From an uncultured Clostridia bacterium (GTDB lineage Bacteria > Bacillota > Clostridia > Christensenellales > Borkfalkiaceae): a DNA stretch of 48,090 bases. The stretch's first letter is position 1; each line of letters starts with the position of its first letter. Location of the stretch: positions 1 to 48,090 of the forward strand of contig CANQQD010000011.1 in the NCBI GenBank assembly GCA_947625865.1, given 5' to 3'. The notes below the pieces were generated by a model. It had not been told where the DNA came from and searched no databases. It saw nothing but the letters and a program-made list of their open reading frames with translations. A program made the position numbers and the translations under genes. Positions 1 to 8,622 of the stretch are shown piece by piece.

Positions 1-63
1 GTGCATTACAGCGACGATTTTATGCGGCAGGAAATGGACAAAGTCAACTTTGTCGTAGCATAA
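1..63 (+). CDS. C-terminal end of an unidentified gene (partial)
   Basis: Frame 1 is open from the window edge through 20 codons to a TAA at 61-63. The visible tail contains the residues FMRQEMDKVNFVVA. It is too short to assign to a family, and the real gene may be longer or absent. The AT-rich run after the stop suits a gene end. Confidence 0.35.
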   Translation: MHYSDDFMRQEMDKVNFVVA

Positions 64-423
64 ATAAGCGATATTTTATTAAAACGGCTTTAAAATAATT
101 AACAGTGCAAGCAAAACCACGCTTTTGCGCCGGCGCTCTCGGCGGCTGTAAGGACAGCAGCCGCCTCGGTAAGGCTAACGCCTTCGGTGCGACACCGTGA
201 CGCGATTGCGCCTATGGCGAACAATCGCTATTCCGTCGCTGCGCTCCTTACGCGCGGGACGGATGCGCTCACTCATCTCGCGCGGCAAAACAGCGCACTG
301 TGCTGTTTTGAGGAATCCGCGCTCGTCCCAATTTACTCCCCAAATTACTCCCCAAACAGTGCAAAAATTATTAGGGTTCCCGCAAAAATACGCAGTATTT
401 TTGTGGGAAGAGGAGCAAAAAAG
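64..423. repeat. Intergenic region with interspersed structured repeats
   Basis: No gene is supported here. Positions 141-330 hold a copy of the repeat also seen at 5021-5157, 38226-38357, 38584-38717 and, reversed, at 39305-39480 and 44859-44985. Its landmarks are a GC-rich hairpin (GGCTGT/ACAGCAGCC), a second hairpin (GCGATTG/CAATCGC) and an AAAACAGC/GCTGTTTT hairpin. Positions 373-416 hold a second hairpin element with arms CAAAAATAC and GTATTTTTG flanked by TTCCC and GGGAA; related copies lie at 5419-5466 and 19787-19834. The short reading frames running through it arise from the repeat. Confidence 0.7.
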
Positions 424-460
424 CGCAAAAAATAACAGGTTTTTGCTAAAAAACCTGTTA
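424..460 (-). terminator. Intrinsic terminator of the tRNA operon
   Basis: A perfect inverted repeat (TAACAGGTTTTT pairing with AAAAACCTGTTA) is followed on the minus strand by a T-rich tail (TTATTTTTT). It lies just downstream of tRNA-Cys in the direction of transcription. Confidence 0.8.
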
Positions 461-483
461 AAAATGCCGCTTTATTGCGACGA

Positions 484-558
484 TGGAGGCGCCACCCGGA
501 TTTGAACCGGGGAGTCAGGGTTTTGCAGACCCTTGCCTTACCACTTGGCTATGACGCC
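484..558 (-). tRNA. tRNA-Cys (anticodon GCA)
   Basis: On the minus strand the sequence folds as a cloverleaf. The acceptor GGCGTCA pairs with TGGCGCC, the anticodon loop CTGCAAA carries GCA, the T arm is GGTTCAAATCC, U is the discriminator, and the 3' CCA is encoded at 484-486. It is the last of three tRNAs in one minus-strand unit. Confidence 0.97.
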
Positions 559-585
559 TTATAAAAAAACAGCGCGGCTTTTCGA

Positions 586-660
586 TGGAGCGGGAGACGA
601 GATTCGAACCCGCGACATTTACCTTGGCAAGGTAACGCTCTACCACTGAGCCACTCCCGC
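586..660 (-). tRNA. tRNA-Gly (anticodon GCC)
   Basis: Minus-strand cloverleaf starting GCGGGAG and ending CTCCCGC-T-CCA, with anticodon stem TTACC/GGTAA, anticodon GCC and T arm GGGTTCGAATCTC. CCA is encoded. It is the middle gene of the Val-Gly-Cys unit. Confidence 0.97.
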
Positions 661-683
661 ATAATCAGCCGCACTGTTTGGTT

Positions 684-759
684 TGGTGGGAGCTACAGGG
701 CTCGAACCTGTGACCCACTGCTTGTAGGGCAGTTGCTCTCCCAACTGAGCTAAGCTCCC
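684..759 (-). tRNA. tRNA-Val (anticodon TAC)
   Basis: Minus-strand cloverleaf with acceptor GGGAGCT pairing with AGCTCCC, D arm GCTCAGTTGGGAGAGC, anticodon stem ACTGC/GCAGT with loop CCTACAA (anticodon TAC), T arm CAGGTTCGAGCCCTG and encoded CCA. It is the first tRNA after the promoter at 772-800. Confidence 0.97.
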
Positions 760-771
760 AAACGCTTTATT

Positions 772-800
772 AATATACCAAATATATTTTTAAAAATCAA
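772..800 (-). promoter_or_regulatory. Promoter of the tRNA Val-Gly-Cys operon
   Basis: On the minus strand: TTGATT (795-800), a 17-base spacer and TATATT (772-777), 13 bases before the tRNA-Val 5' end. Confidence 0.75.
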
Positions 801-935
801 GCGATTTTTTATTAAATTTGATAATTTCGGCAAATATTTTTCTCAGTAGTTGCGGCGCGATTTTGTCGCCACAATATATAGTATATGCGCGTTTTCCCCA
901 TATTGCCTAACGCTGTGAGGAGCGCGGGGATAATC

Positions 936-973
936 AAGCCGCCGCGGGGTTTTCAAAAACCCCGCGGCGGCTT
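936..973 (-). terminator. Probable terminator after rubrerythrin
   Basis: A long GC-rich inverted repeat (AAGCCGCCGCGGGG pairing with CCCCGCGGCGGCTT, A/T-rich loop) lies 27 bases past the rubrerythrin stop. The downstream tail is only weakly T-rich, so termination may be partial. Confidence 0.55.
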
Positions 974-999
974 TCGTTGCTCTGTATAGCTATTTCCGC

Positions 1000-1545
1000 T
1001 CAATAATTTTCCTTTTTAACTTCAAAATAGCTCTGCGGGTGCTTGCATACGGGGCAGATCTCGGGCGCCTTGGTGCCCACTACGATGTGCCCGCAGTTGC
1101 GGCATTCCCAAACCATAACGCCGCTCTTTTCGAAAACCTGCTTTGTTTCAATGTTTTTCAAAAGCGCGCGGTATCTCTCCTCATGCGCCTTTTCAATTGC
1201 GGCAACGCCGCGGAACTGCTCGGCAAGTGCGGTAAATCCCTCCTCGTCGGCTTCGCGCGCCATTCTCTCGTACATATCCGTCCATTCGGCGTTTTCGCCC
1301 TCGGCCGCCGCGAGTAAATTCTCTTCGACCGTCCCGAGCTCGCCGAGCGCTTTGAACCAGAGCTTTGCGTGCTCCTTTTCGTTTTCGGCCGTCTTTAAAA
1401 AGAGCTCGGCGATCTGCTCGTAGCCTGCTTTTTTAGCCACCGAAGCGAAGTATGTATATTTGTTTCTCGCCTGCGATTCGCCCGCGAAGGCTTCCCACAG
1501 GTTCTTTTCCGTCTTTGTGCCCGCATAGGGATTTCTGTTTGCCAT
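1000..1545 (-). CDS. rbr: Rubrerythrin
   Basis: A cytoplasmic non-heme di-iron protein that detoxifies peroxide in anaerobes. The 181-residue product has an N-terminal ferritin-like four-helix domain with the iron-binding EANxxxEH-type elements ([25 protein letters not shown]). A C-terminal rubredoxin-like domain binds iron through two CxxC pairs (CRNC, CPVC). Length and domain order are typical. I chose the ATG at 1543-1545 because CGGAGGA lies just upstream; the longer open frame reaching 1611 would begin inside the promoter. It is a single-gene unit. Confidence 0.95.
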   Translation of the reverse strand: MANRNPYAGTKTEKNLWEAFAGESQARNKYTYFASVAKKAGYEQIAELFLKTAENEKEHAKLWFKALGELGTVEENLLAAAEGENAEWTDMYERMAREADEEGFTALAEQFRGVAAIEKAHEERYRALLKNIETKQVFEKSGVMVWECRNCGHIVVGTKAPEICPVCKHPQSYFEVKKENY

Positions 1546-1579
1546 AAAATTTCCTCCGTTGTATATTTTCAGCACCTGA

Positions 1580-1608
1580 ATTTTATCACACCGCGAAAGC
1601 TTTGTCAA
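1580..1608 (-). promoter_or_regulatory. Promoter of the rubrerythrin gene
   Basis: On the minus strand: consensus TTGACA (1603-1608), a 17-base spacer and TAAAAT (1580-1585), 35 bases before the ATG. No PerR-like box was recognised with confidence. Confidence 0.85.
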
Positions 1609-1689
1609 CAACGTCCCCCCAGACCTTTTTCGTTTTTATATTTTATAGCTTATTACGCCGGCTTTTTGCGCCAAAATTCCGTTAAAGTC

Positions 1690-1718
1690 TTGAAAAGATT
1701 GACAAACGGTGCTAAAAT
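1690..1718 (+). promoter_or_regulatory. Promoter of the GH43-deacetylase unit
   Basis: TTGAAA (1690-1695), 17 bases, TAAAAT (1713-1718), 40 bases before the ATG. A perfect TTGACA at 1699-1704 has no well-spaced -10 box. Confidence 0.65.
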
Positions 1719-1757
1719 AATATCCGGCAGTTTTTGGAAATTTTTTAAGGTGAAGAT

Positions 1758-3248
1758 ATGAATTACGAAAATCCCGTTTTGTTTGCAGACTACTCCGACC
1801 CGGACGTCATACGCGTCGGCGACGATTTCTATATGGTGGCGTCCTCGTTCAACCATGTGCCGGGCGTGCCCGTTTTGCACTCTAAAAATTTGGTGGAGTG
1901 GGAGATAATCAACTACGTATTGCCCAAAATACCGTTCGAGAGGTTCGACAGGGTCTGCCACGGCGACGGCGCATGGGCGCCCTCGATACGCTATAACGAC
2001 GGCAAGTTCTACTGCCTTATACCCTTCCCGGACGAGGGCATCTTCGTCTCCGAAACCTCCGACCCGTACGGCAAGTGGTCGCTTTTGCGCCCTCTTCTCG
2101 TCGGCAAGGGCTTCGAGGATCCCTGCCCCATCTGGGCGCACGGCAAGTGCTTTGTGGTGTTCGCCTTTGCCAAGAGCCGCGCGGGCTTCAACTCAAAGCT
2201 CGCCATTTTCGAGACGGACGCCGATTTGAAGACCCCCGCCGAAAAATACGCCTTTGTATATGACGGGCACGACATGAACCCCAAGATAGAGGGTCCCAAA
2301 TTTCATAAGATAGGCAAATATTTTTATATTCTTGCGCCCGCCGGCGGCTTTCAGTGCGGCTGGCAGGTAGCCCTGCGTTCGGAGAAGATATACGGTCCCT
2401 ACGAGCCCAAGATAGTTATGCTTCAGGGCGACACCGACGTGAACGGTCCCCATCAGGGCGCGCTCATAGATCTTGACGACGAGGGCAGACGCTGGGCGTT
2501 CATGCACTTTCAGGACATGGGCCCGTTCGGCAGGGTGGTGCACCTCCAGCCCGTCGCGTGGGCGCACGGCTGGCCTCTGTTCGGCAGGGTGGAAGACGAC
2601 CTGATCGCGGGCGAACCGGTTGAGGGCGGGGAGTATCCCGTAGATATAAAGACGGACTATACCATAGACCCAAACGACAATTTTGCGGGCGACAAGCTCT
2701 CGCCCGTATGGCAGACCCCCGCAAATCCGCAGGACGACTGGTATTCCTTCAAGCACGGGCTCAAGCTGAACTGTATATACTACGCGCGTTCCGCTCTTTC
2801 GGACCTGCCGCAGCTTATAATGCAGAAGGTGCAGTACAGGAATTTTTCGGTGAAATGCAAGTGCAAATTAAATCTCGTAAACGACGGCGACGAGGTCGGT
2901 TTTACGGTGTTCGGCAGGGAGTATTCCTATATCTGCGTTGTGAGGATAGAGGGCAGGAATTATCTCGAGATCCGCAAGGGCTCCATAGGCGGGGCCGAGG
3001 ACGAAACGCTGTGCCGCAGCCAGCCCTACCCGGACGACTATGTCACCTTCCAGATAAGCGCGCGCTATGAGGAGAGGCACAGGTTAGCCATAAAATATAC
3101 CTTCGGCGGCAGCGCGTTCACCAAAAAGTTTTACGCGTCAAAGGGCAGATGGGTAGGCGCAAAGATGGGCATTTACGCCCGCGCGAACAGCATTTCCAAG
3201 GGCAGCGCGACGTTTAAGTTTTTCAGGGTAACGCCCGTAAACCGCTGA
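1758..3248 (+). CDS. Glycoside hydrolase family 43 (beta-xylosidase / alpha-L-arabinofuranosidase type)
   Basis: Predicted intracellular exo-acting hydrolase removing xylose or arabinose from side chains of plant oligosaccharides. The N-terminal five-blade propeller (about 1-310) shows the three expected acids: D14 in SDPD (base), D121 in FEDPCPIW (pKa modulator) and E178 in IEGPKFHK (acid). Residues ~320-496 look like the beta-sandwich domain of GH43 xylosidases. No signal peptide is present, so the substrate must be imported. The 496-residue length fits xylosidases of this family. Exact specificity (xylose or arabinose) cannot be read from the sequence. It is followed 36 bases later by a deacetylase gene, probably in one transcript. 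Confidence 0.88.
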   Translation: MNYENPVLFADYSDPDVIRVGDDFYMVASSFNHVPGVPVLHSKNLVEWEIINYVLPKIPFERFDRVCHGDGAWAPSIRYNDGKFYCLIPFPDEGIFVSETSDPYGKWSLLRPLLVGKGFEDPCPIWAHGKCFVVFAFAKSRAGFNSKLAIFETDADLKTPAEKYAFVYDGHDMNPKIEGPKFHKIGKYFYILAPAGGFQCGWQVALRSEKIYGPYEPKIVMLQGDTDVNGPHQGALIDLDDEGRRWAFMHFQDMGPFGRVVHLQPVAWAHGWPLFGRVEDDLIAGEPVEGGEYPVDIKTDYTIDPNDNFAGDKLSPVWQTPANPQDDWYSFKHGLKLNCIYYARSALSDLPQLIMQKVQYRNFSVKCKCKLNLVNDGDEVGFTVFGREYSYICVVRIEGRNYLEIRKGSIGGAEDETLCRSQPYPDDYVTFQISARYEERHRLAIKYTFGGSAFTKKFYASKGRWVGAKMGIYARANSISKGSATFKFFRVTPVNR

Positions 3249-3284
3249 CAGGCGGAATTTTCAGGGGAATAAGGAGGCTTAAAA

Positions 3285-4142
3285 ATGTTTCGCCAGATGT
3301 TCGAAGAAAAATATATGCGCTTTCCCGGGGGCAGGTCGAAGGCGCTGACGTTCAGCTATGACGACGGCGTCAAAGCGGACAAGCGGCTCATAGAAATTTT
3401 GGACAGGCACGGTTTGAAGGGCACCTTTAATTTAAACAGCCGTCTGTTCGGCTGCGAGCGCTGGCACGACAGAATGGACGAGGAGCAGACCTATCTCACC
3501 TTTTACAACAGGTCGCACGAGATAGCCCTGCACGGCGCACGGCACGTATTTTTGAACAAGGTGCCCCTGCCCGAGGCGATAAACGAAATTGTGCAGAACA
3601 GGCTGTATCTCGAAAACAAATTCGGGCGCATAGTGCGCGGAATGGCGTATGCGTATAACGGCTATAACGCCGAAATACTCAACATACTCCCGCAATTGGG
3701 CGTTGCGTACGCCCGCACGACCCGCTCCACGCACAGCTTTTCCATGCCCGATAATTTTCTGGAATGGCACCCTACGTGCCACCACACCGAGGAGGAGCTT
3801 TTGCCGCTTGCCGAAAAATTCGCCGCGGGCGCGCCCGAAAACGAATTTAAAAACCGCGAGCCGTGGCTTATGTATATCTGGGGTCACAGCTACGAGTTCG
3901 ACGACGACAATAACTGGCAAAAAATCGAGGACGTGTGCGATCTTTTGGGCGGCAGGCAGGATATATGGTACGCCACGAACATAGAGATCCGCGACTACGC
4001 CGAAGCCTACGGGCGGCTGCGTTTTTCCCTGGACGGCGAGCGGGTCTATAACCCCTCGGCTATCCCCGTCTGGCTGGAGATCCGCGGCAAGGTCTACCGC
4101 ATAGACCCCGCCCAAACCGTCTGCTTCGACAAAGAAATCTGA
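3285..4142 (+). CDS. Polysaccharide deacetylase family protein (CE4-like)
   Basis: A 285-residue NodB-like barrel. Motif 1 is FSYDDG (D26, D27) and motif 2 is HGARH (H83, H87), giving the Asp-His-His metal site of the family. No signal peptide or membrane segment is seen, so it probably acts on imported acetylated oligosaccharides rather than on the cell wall. AAGGAGG lies 8 bases before the ATG. Co-transcription with GH43 and nearness to pectin genes suggest removal of acetyl groups from plant glycans; the substrate is inferred. A role unrelated to pectin cannot be excluded. Confidence 0.8.
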   Translation: MFRQMFEEKYMRFPGGRSKALTFSYDDGVKADKRLIEILDRHGLKGTFNLNSRLFGCERWHDRMDEEQTYLTFYNRSHEIALHGARHVFLNKVPLPEAINEIVQNRLYLENKFGRIVRGMAYAYNGYNAEILNILPQLGVAYARTTRSTHSFSMPDNFLEWHPTCHHTEEELLPLAEKFAAGAPENEFKNREPWLMYIWGHSYEFDDDNNWQKIEDVCDLLGGRQDIWYATNIEIRDYAEAYGRLRFSLDGERVYNPSAIPVWLEIRGKVYRIDPAQTVCFDKEI

Positions 4143-4150
4143 TTTCGCGC

Positions 4151-4179
4151 TTGCAAACAGAGTAAAAATATTGTATTAT
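4151..4179 (+). promoter_or_regulatory. Promoter of kduD
   Basis: TTGCAA (4151-4156), 17 bases, TATTAT (4174-4179), 34 bases before the ATG at 4214. Confidence 0.65.
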
Positions 4180-4213
4180 ATTAAAGCTAAAAACAGTTTT
4201 GGAGGGAAATATA

Positions 4214-4966
4214 ATGATTTTGGATCTATTTAAGCTTGACGGCAAGGTTGCTCTGGTCACGGGCAGCAACACGGGGCTGGGGCAGGGCATCTGCAAGGCG
4301 TACGTCGAGGCGGGCGCAAAGGTAGTGGGAGTATCCCGCCGCCCCTCGACCGAAACTGCCGAAATGCTCGGCGAAAATTTTTATAACGTCATCGCCGATT
4401 TAAGCACGACGGATGTCATTCCCCGCATAATCGAGGAGGCGGTCGCCAAATTCGGCAGGATAGATATCCTTGTAAACAACGCGGGAATAATAAAAAGGCA
4501 GGACAGTATCGAGTTTTCCGAGGAAAATTGGGACTCGGTCATGAACGTGAACCTCAAAACGGTGTTCTTTTTGACGCAGGCTGTGGGGCAGCAGTTCATA
4601 AAGCAGCACTCGGGCGGCAAGATAATAAATATAGCCTCTATGCTCTCCTTCCAGGGCGGCATAAGGGTGCCCTCGTATGCGGCGGCTAAGTCGGGCGTGC
4701 GGGCGCTGACGATGTGCCTCGCCAACGAGTGGGCGAAGTACGGCGTAAACGTAAACGCCATCGCCCCCGGATATATGGCGACCAACAACACGCAGGCGCT
4801 TCGTCAGGACGAGGAGCGTTCGGCGGACATTCTGGCAAGGATCCCCGCGGGTCGCTGGGGCACTCCCGCCGATTTGGAGGGCGCGGCAGTGTACCTCGCT
4901 TCGGCGGCATCGGACTATGTGAACGGGTTTACTCTGGCGGTTGACGGCGGCTGGCTGGGGAGATAA
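4214..4966 (+). CDS. kduD: 2-dehydro-3-deoxy-D-gluconate 5-dehydrogenase (KduD)
   Basis: A cytoplasmic NAD(P)-dependent short-chain dehydrogenase that converts 2,5-diketo-3-deoxygluconate, made by KduI, to 2-keto-3-deoxygluconate. The 250 residues show TGSNTGLG (16-23) for cofactor binding, NNAG (88-91) and the catalytic S142, Y155 and K159. The opening ILDLFKLDGKVALVTG is typical of KduD, which supports this call over a generic SDR. The start at 4214 follows GGAGGGAAATATA; a longer open frame from 4199 would use a codon inside that site. It stands alone between a promoter and a strong terminator, away from kduI at 12438. Confidence 0.92.
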   Translation: MILDLFKLDGKVALVTGSNTGLGQGICKAYVEAGAKVVGVSRRPSTETAEMLGENFYNVIADLSTTDVIPRIIEEAVAKFGRIDILVNNAGIIKRQDSIEFSEENWDSVMNVNLKTVFFLTQAVGQQFIKQHSGGKIINIASMLSFQGGIRVPSYAAAKSGVRALTMCLANEWAKYGVNVNAIAPGYMATNNTQALRQDEERSADILARIPAGRWGTPADLEGAAVYLASAASDYVNGFTLAVDGGWLGR

Positions 4967-4975
4967 AAAAGTTCA

Positions 4976-5010
4976 CAAAAAAGCAGACATTCGACGATGT
5001 CTGCTTTTTT
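4976..5010 (+). terminator. Intrinsic terminator of kduD
   Basis: The hairpin AAAAAAGCAGACA / TGTCTGCTTTTTT ends in six Ts, starting 10 bases past the stop codon. Confidence 0.9.
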
Positions 5011-5020
5011 CGTGAGTTTT

Positions 5021-5220
5021 GGCGGCTCTGCTTCTCACACGGCGTAAGGACAACGCCGTGTTCGGTCACCGCCTGCGCCTTTCTCTTTGCGCAGGCTCAT
5101 CTCGCGCGGCAAAACAGCGCACTGTGCTGTTTTGAATACTCCGCGCTCGTCCCTCTGCCCGCCATATAAAAGGGCGCACGTTTTATATAATGGCGCAAAT
5201 TCACCTCAGCTGAGGCGAAC
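5021..5220. repeat. Interspersed repeat, family C copy
   Basis: It begins GGCGGCTCTGCTTCTCACACGG and continues with hairpins ACACGGCGT/ACGCCGTGT and AAAACAGC/GCTGTTTT, then a TATATAATGGCG segment. Nearly the same block occurs at 38226-38430 and 38584-38790. Short reading frames through it carry the same peptide SRGKTAHCAVL at each copy, which reflects the DNA repeat and not a protein family. Confidence 0.8.
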
Positions 5221-5221
5221 G

Positions 5222-5560
5222 CCACCCCCACAACTTGCCCTCTTCCGTGGTAACGGGGGAGGGTGCCCTGAAAGGGCGGGTGGGAGTAAATAATTTAACC
5301 CGCCCATTAAGCCTTGTCATTTCGAGTCGCGGAGCGCGAGATTTCTCACACGGCGTAAGGACAACGCCATCTTCCGTCGCCGACCCGCTTTCCCGTGCCA
5401 TCTTCCGTCGACAATCACAGGGTTCCCGAAAATTGCAGCATAGCGAAATTTTTGGGAAGAGGAGCCGCAACATGGCAAATTTGCCGTTTGCGCGAAGAGT
5501 AAACGGCTTAAAGCCAAAGTTTGCAGCGACGAGGGAGGGTGGCGACGTAGTCGACGGGTG
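5222..5560. repeat. Cluster of interspersed hairpin repeats (families D, E, F)
   Basis: 5232-5290 is a family D element with hairpins CCCTCTTCCGT/ACGGGGGAGGG and GCCCT-gaa-AGGGC. From 5302 comes the CCATTAAGCCTTGTCATTT block also found at 19672, 38975 and 48053. 5419-5541 is a family F block whose near-identical copy lies at 19787-19907. A second family D hairpin (CGAC-gta-GTCG) follows at 5543-5553. No gene is supported. Confidence 0.75.
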
Positions 5561-5584
5561 GGAGTAAATAATTTTCACCACAAC

Positions 5585-5690
5585 ATTTTGCAAGCAAAAT
5601 ATTTCACATCGGCGGAGCCGATATTTAACATTTGCGCAGCAAATATTTCGCACAAGCGAAGCGAGTATTTAACGTTGTCCGACGGACAAC
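5585..5690. repeat. Array of five short perfect hairpins
   Basis: Five inverted repeats with loops of 2-4 bases stand in a row: ATTTTGC/GCAAAAT, ATCGGC/GCCGAT, ATTTGC/GCAAAT, TTCGC/GCGAA and GTTGTCC/GGACAAC. Linkers resembling ATTTCAC or ATTTAAC separate most of them. The arms all differ, while linkers and loops are conserved. It lies downstream of the minus-strand P-type ATPase gene, so it could form its 3' untranslated region. Confidence 0.75.
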
Positions 5691-5727
5691 CCGCCCGCGG
5701 CGACACGCCGCTTGACTGGCTCAAAGA

Positions 5728-5766
5728 AAACAATTAAGAAACTAAGGTCAAGCGTTACGTTTGCGG
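5728..5766. repeat. Short hairpin repeat, family G copy
   Basis: CAATTAAGAAACTAAGG followed by the hairpin CAAGCG-tta-CGTTTG. Related copies upstream of kdgK (10272-10308) and of the uxa operon (13773-13809) read GCAGCG/CGCTGC, and one at 39663-39698 reads CAAGCG/CGCTTG. Confidence 0.6.
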
Positions 5767-5786
5767 CGGGAGAGCGTGAGGAAAAA

Positions 5787-8399
5787 TTATTTTCTTTTGC
5801 CAAAAAGTCTTACGACAGGCTTTTCCAGCTCCACGAGCGGAATTATCGCAAACGCCACGCCTATCGAGGTCAGCCATTCGCGCCAATCAAGGGGCGCGGT
5901 GCGGAATATCCCGTTAAAAAATGGCGTAACCACCACCAAAGCCGTCAAAGCCGCTCCCAAAACAAAGGATATATCCAAATATTTGTTGGAAAAAATCCGC
6001 TTGTTGAAAATGCCGTTTTTCTGCGAGCGCAGATTGAAGGAGTGGAAGAGCTGTATAAAACACAGGCTCACAAACGCCATGGTCATTGAAACCTCGTGGT
6101 GCGAAGTATCCAGAACGTGCTCGCCTATAAGATACGCCGCAAGCACAAGACCGGTCTGCAGCGCGCCCTGAATGAGTATGTCCCTGCCCATGGCTCCCGC
6201 AAAGAGCGATCTGCCCGTTTTGCGTGGCGGCAGGCTCATAACGTCCCTTTCGGCGGCTTCCGTGCCGAGGGCGAGGGCGGGGAAGGAGTCGGTTATAAGA
6301 TTGACCCACAGTATCATTACGGGCGTCAAAAATCTCTCGCCCAGAATGACGGTGGCAATAAAAAGGCACAGCACCTCGGCAATGTTCGCGGAAAGCAGAA
6401 ACTGTATTGCCTTGGTTATGTTGGAATATATCTTCCTGCCCTCCTCCACGGCGTCCACGATGGTTGCGAAGTTGTCGTCGGAGAGCACCATGTCCGCCGC
6501 CTCTTTTGATACCTGTGTGCCCGTTATCCCCATACCTATGCCTATGTCGGCTTCCTTTATTGACGGTGCGTCGTTCACGCCGTCGCCCGTCATTGCCGTC
6601 ACCTTGCCCTGTGCGCGGAACGCCTTTACGATTCTTATTTTATTTTCGGGACTGACGCGTGAAAACACCGAATAGCGCATTATATCTTCGTTTAACCGTT
6701 CGTCCGTCATCCGGTCGAGTTCCGCGCCCGTTGCGGTGAGATCGCCGTCGCGGAGTATTCCGAGCTCCGCGGCAATCGCTTTTGCGGTGGCGGGGTGGTC
6801 GCCCGTTATCATCAAAGGCTTCATGCCCGCGGCGCGGCATTTTTCCACCGCCGCCTTTACCTCGGGACGGGGCGGGTCTATCATTCCCGCAAGCCCCACG
6901 AATATCAGGTCTTTCTCTTCTAAACTCTCGCCCTCGCAGTACGCCGCCGCAAGCACGCGGAGCGCGCCGCCTGCCATTTTTGCGTTGGCGTTTTGTATCA
7001 TTTCTATGTCCCTTTCGGTTATTTTTTTAACGCCCTCCGCCGTAAGTATTCTGTCGCACCGCGATAAAAGAATGTCCGGCGCGCCCTTTGTGTGGGAATA
7101 TATGCCGTTTTCACGCGCGTTCACCGTCGTCATAAGCTTCCGCACGCTGTCGAAGGGCAACTCGTTTATGCGGCGGTTTTTTTCGGAAAACTCAACATAT
7201 CCCTCGCCTTTTTCGCCGAAGGCATAGGCTATGAGCGCCGTTTCGGTGGGGTCGCCCGCGAGCCCCGCCTTTGTCGCGACGGCGTCGTTGCAGAGGCAGA
7301 GGATATCCTTTAAAAGCTTCTTGTTTCCCGAGGGAACGAATACGTCCTTGACCGTCATTCTGTTGAGGGTAAGCGTGCCCGTCTTATCCGAGCAGATTAT
7401 TTCGCAGCACCCCAAAGTCTCCACGGACGAGAGGTTTCTTACTATGGCGTTCCGTTTTGACATTTTCTGAACGCCCATGGCAAGCACGATCGTGACCACG
7501 GCGGGCAGTCCCTCGGGGATCGCCGCCACGGCAATGGCTACCGAGGTCATGAACGCCTCGCTCCACGCGGAAGGGTCGCGTACCATCGAAACGGTAAAGA
7601 TCACCGCCGCCACGGCGAGGACTATCACGGACAATATCTTAGCCGTTTTGGCAAGCTGCCTGTTCAGGGGAGAGGGGTCGTCCTTTGCATTTTGCAACAT
7701 GTATGCTATTTTTCCCATCTCCGTGTCCATTCCCACGGCGCACACCACGCCCCTGCCCCTGCCGTAGGCGACCGTTCCGCCGAGATATGCCATATTCTCC
7801 CTGTCGCCGATAGCCGCCCCTGCGTCCACCGTCTTTTCCGCATGCTTTTCGCTCGGTACGGATTCTCCTGTGAGCGCGGCTTCCCCGATCTTCAGCGCGG
7901 CGGTCTGTAAAAGACGCATGTCCGCCGGCACGACGTCGCCCGCCTCGAGCGCGACTATATCGCCCACGGTCAGCTCCGCGGAGGGTATGAGTCGCTGCTC
8001 CCCGCCGCGTATAACTTTTGCGTACGGCATGTTCTTCGCCCGCAGCGCCTCGAGCGCGTTTTCGGCTTTGTTTTCCTGCACGAACCCTATCGCGGCGTTT
8101 ATCAGCACTATCGCCAGTATTATCGCCGGGTCTATCAGCCCGGCAAGGCTTTCCCCGCGGACTATGTGCCCGTAGACCGCAAATCCCGCGGAGATTGCCG
8201 CCGCAGCGAGCAGAACTATTATCATGGCGTCGGCAAACTGAGCAAAAAAGCGCGCCAATGCAGGCTTTTTCTTCTTTGCGGCAAGCTCGTTTTTGCCGTA
8301 TTTTTCCTGCCTCGCCGCCGCCTCACTGTCGCTGAGCCCGCTTTCCGCCGACTGCAATTCCTTCAAAACGTCCGCGCCGGACATAGAATGATAGTCCAA
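5787..8399 (-). CDS. Cation-transporting P-type ATPase, calcium type (P2)
   Basis: An 870-residue membrane ATPase exporting a cation, most likely Ca2+. In order it shows an N-terminal cation-ATPase domain (10-80), the actuator loop TGES (177-180), PEGLPA (295-300, the ion-binding helix typical of Ca2+ pumps), the phosphorylation site CSDKTGT with D338, TGDGVNDAP, and about six C-terminal membrane helices. I place the start at the TTG at 8399 because GGAGGGGG lies six bases upstream; the first ATG, 15 bases further in, would be too far from that site. Mn2+ or another ion is possible. No partner genes adjoin it. Confidence 0.92.
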   Translation of the reverse strand: MDYHSMSGADVLKELQSAESGLSDSEAAARQEKYGKNELAAKKKKPALARFFAQFADAMIIVLLAAAAISAGFAVYGHIVRGESLAGLIDPAIILAIVLINAAIGFVQENKAENALEALRAKNMPYAKVIRGGEQRLIPSAELTVGDIVALEAGDVVPADMRLLQTAALKIGEAALTGESVPSEKHAEKTVDAGAAIGDRENMAYLGGTVAYGRGRGVVCAVGMDTEMGKIAYMLQNAKDDPSPLNRQLAKTAKILSVIVLAVAAVIFTVSMVRDPSAWSEAFMTSVAIAVAAIPEGLPAVVTIVLAMGVQKMSKRNAIVRNLSSVETLGCCEIICSDKTGTLTLNRMTVKDVFVPSGNKKLLKDILCLCNDAVATKAGLAGDPTETALIAYAFGEKGEGYVEFSEKNRRINELPFDSVRKLMTTVNARENGIYSHTKGAPDILLSRCDRILTAEGVKKITERDIEMIQNANAKMAGGALRVLAAAYCEGESLEEKDLIFVGLAGMIDPPRPEVKAAVEKCRAAGMKPLMITGDHPATAKAIAAELGILRDGDLTATGAELDRMTDERLNEDIMRYSVFSRVSPENKIRIVKAFRAQGKVTAMTGDGVNDAPSIKEADIGIGMGITGTQVSKEAADMVLSDDNFATIVDAVEEGRKIYSNITKAIQFLLSANIAEVLCLFIATVILGERFLTPVMILWVNLITDSFPALALGTEAAERDVMSLPPRKTGRSLFAGAMGRDILIQGALQTGLVLAAYLIGEHVLDTSHHEVSMTMAFVSLCFIQLFHSFNLRSQKNGIFNKRIFSNKYLDISFVLGAALTALVVVTPFFNGIFRTAPLDWREWLTSIGVAFAIIPLVELEKPVVRLFGKRK

Positions 8400-8622
8400 T
8401 TTGCCCCCTCCGTATCAAAGATTGCGGCAGCCGTTCTGGCGCCGCTTATCTGCAATTACCCGTTATATGCGCAGTATATGCAATTTTTTATATAAAATGT
8501 TTGCGGAGATGTTTTTTGTAATGTCCGAAAAATATATCAAACAGTCCGTTTTGTGCATAGAAATGTATTGATTTAACTATTATAATGTATAGCGTGATAA
8601 AATAATCGGTAAGGAGAAAAAA

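Noticed and set aside
5585-5690. CRISPR array
   Set aside because: The row of hairpins has no constant repeat of 24-40 bases with equal-length spacers, and no cas gene is present.
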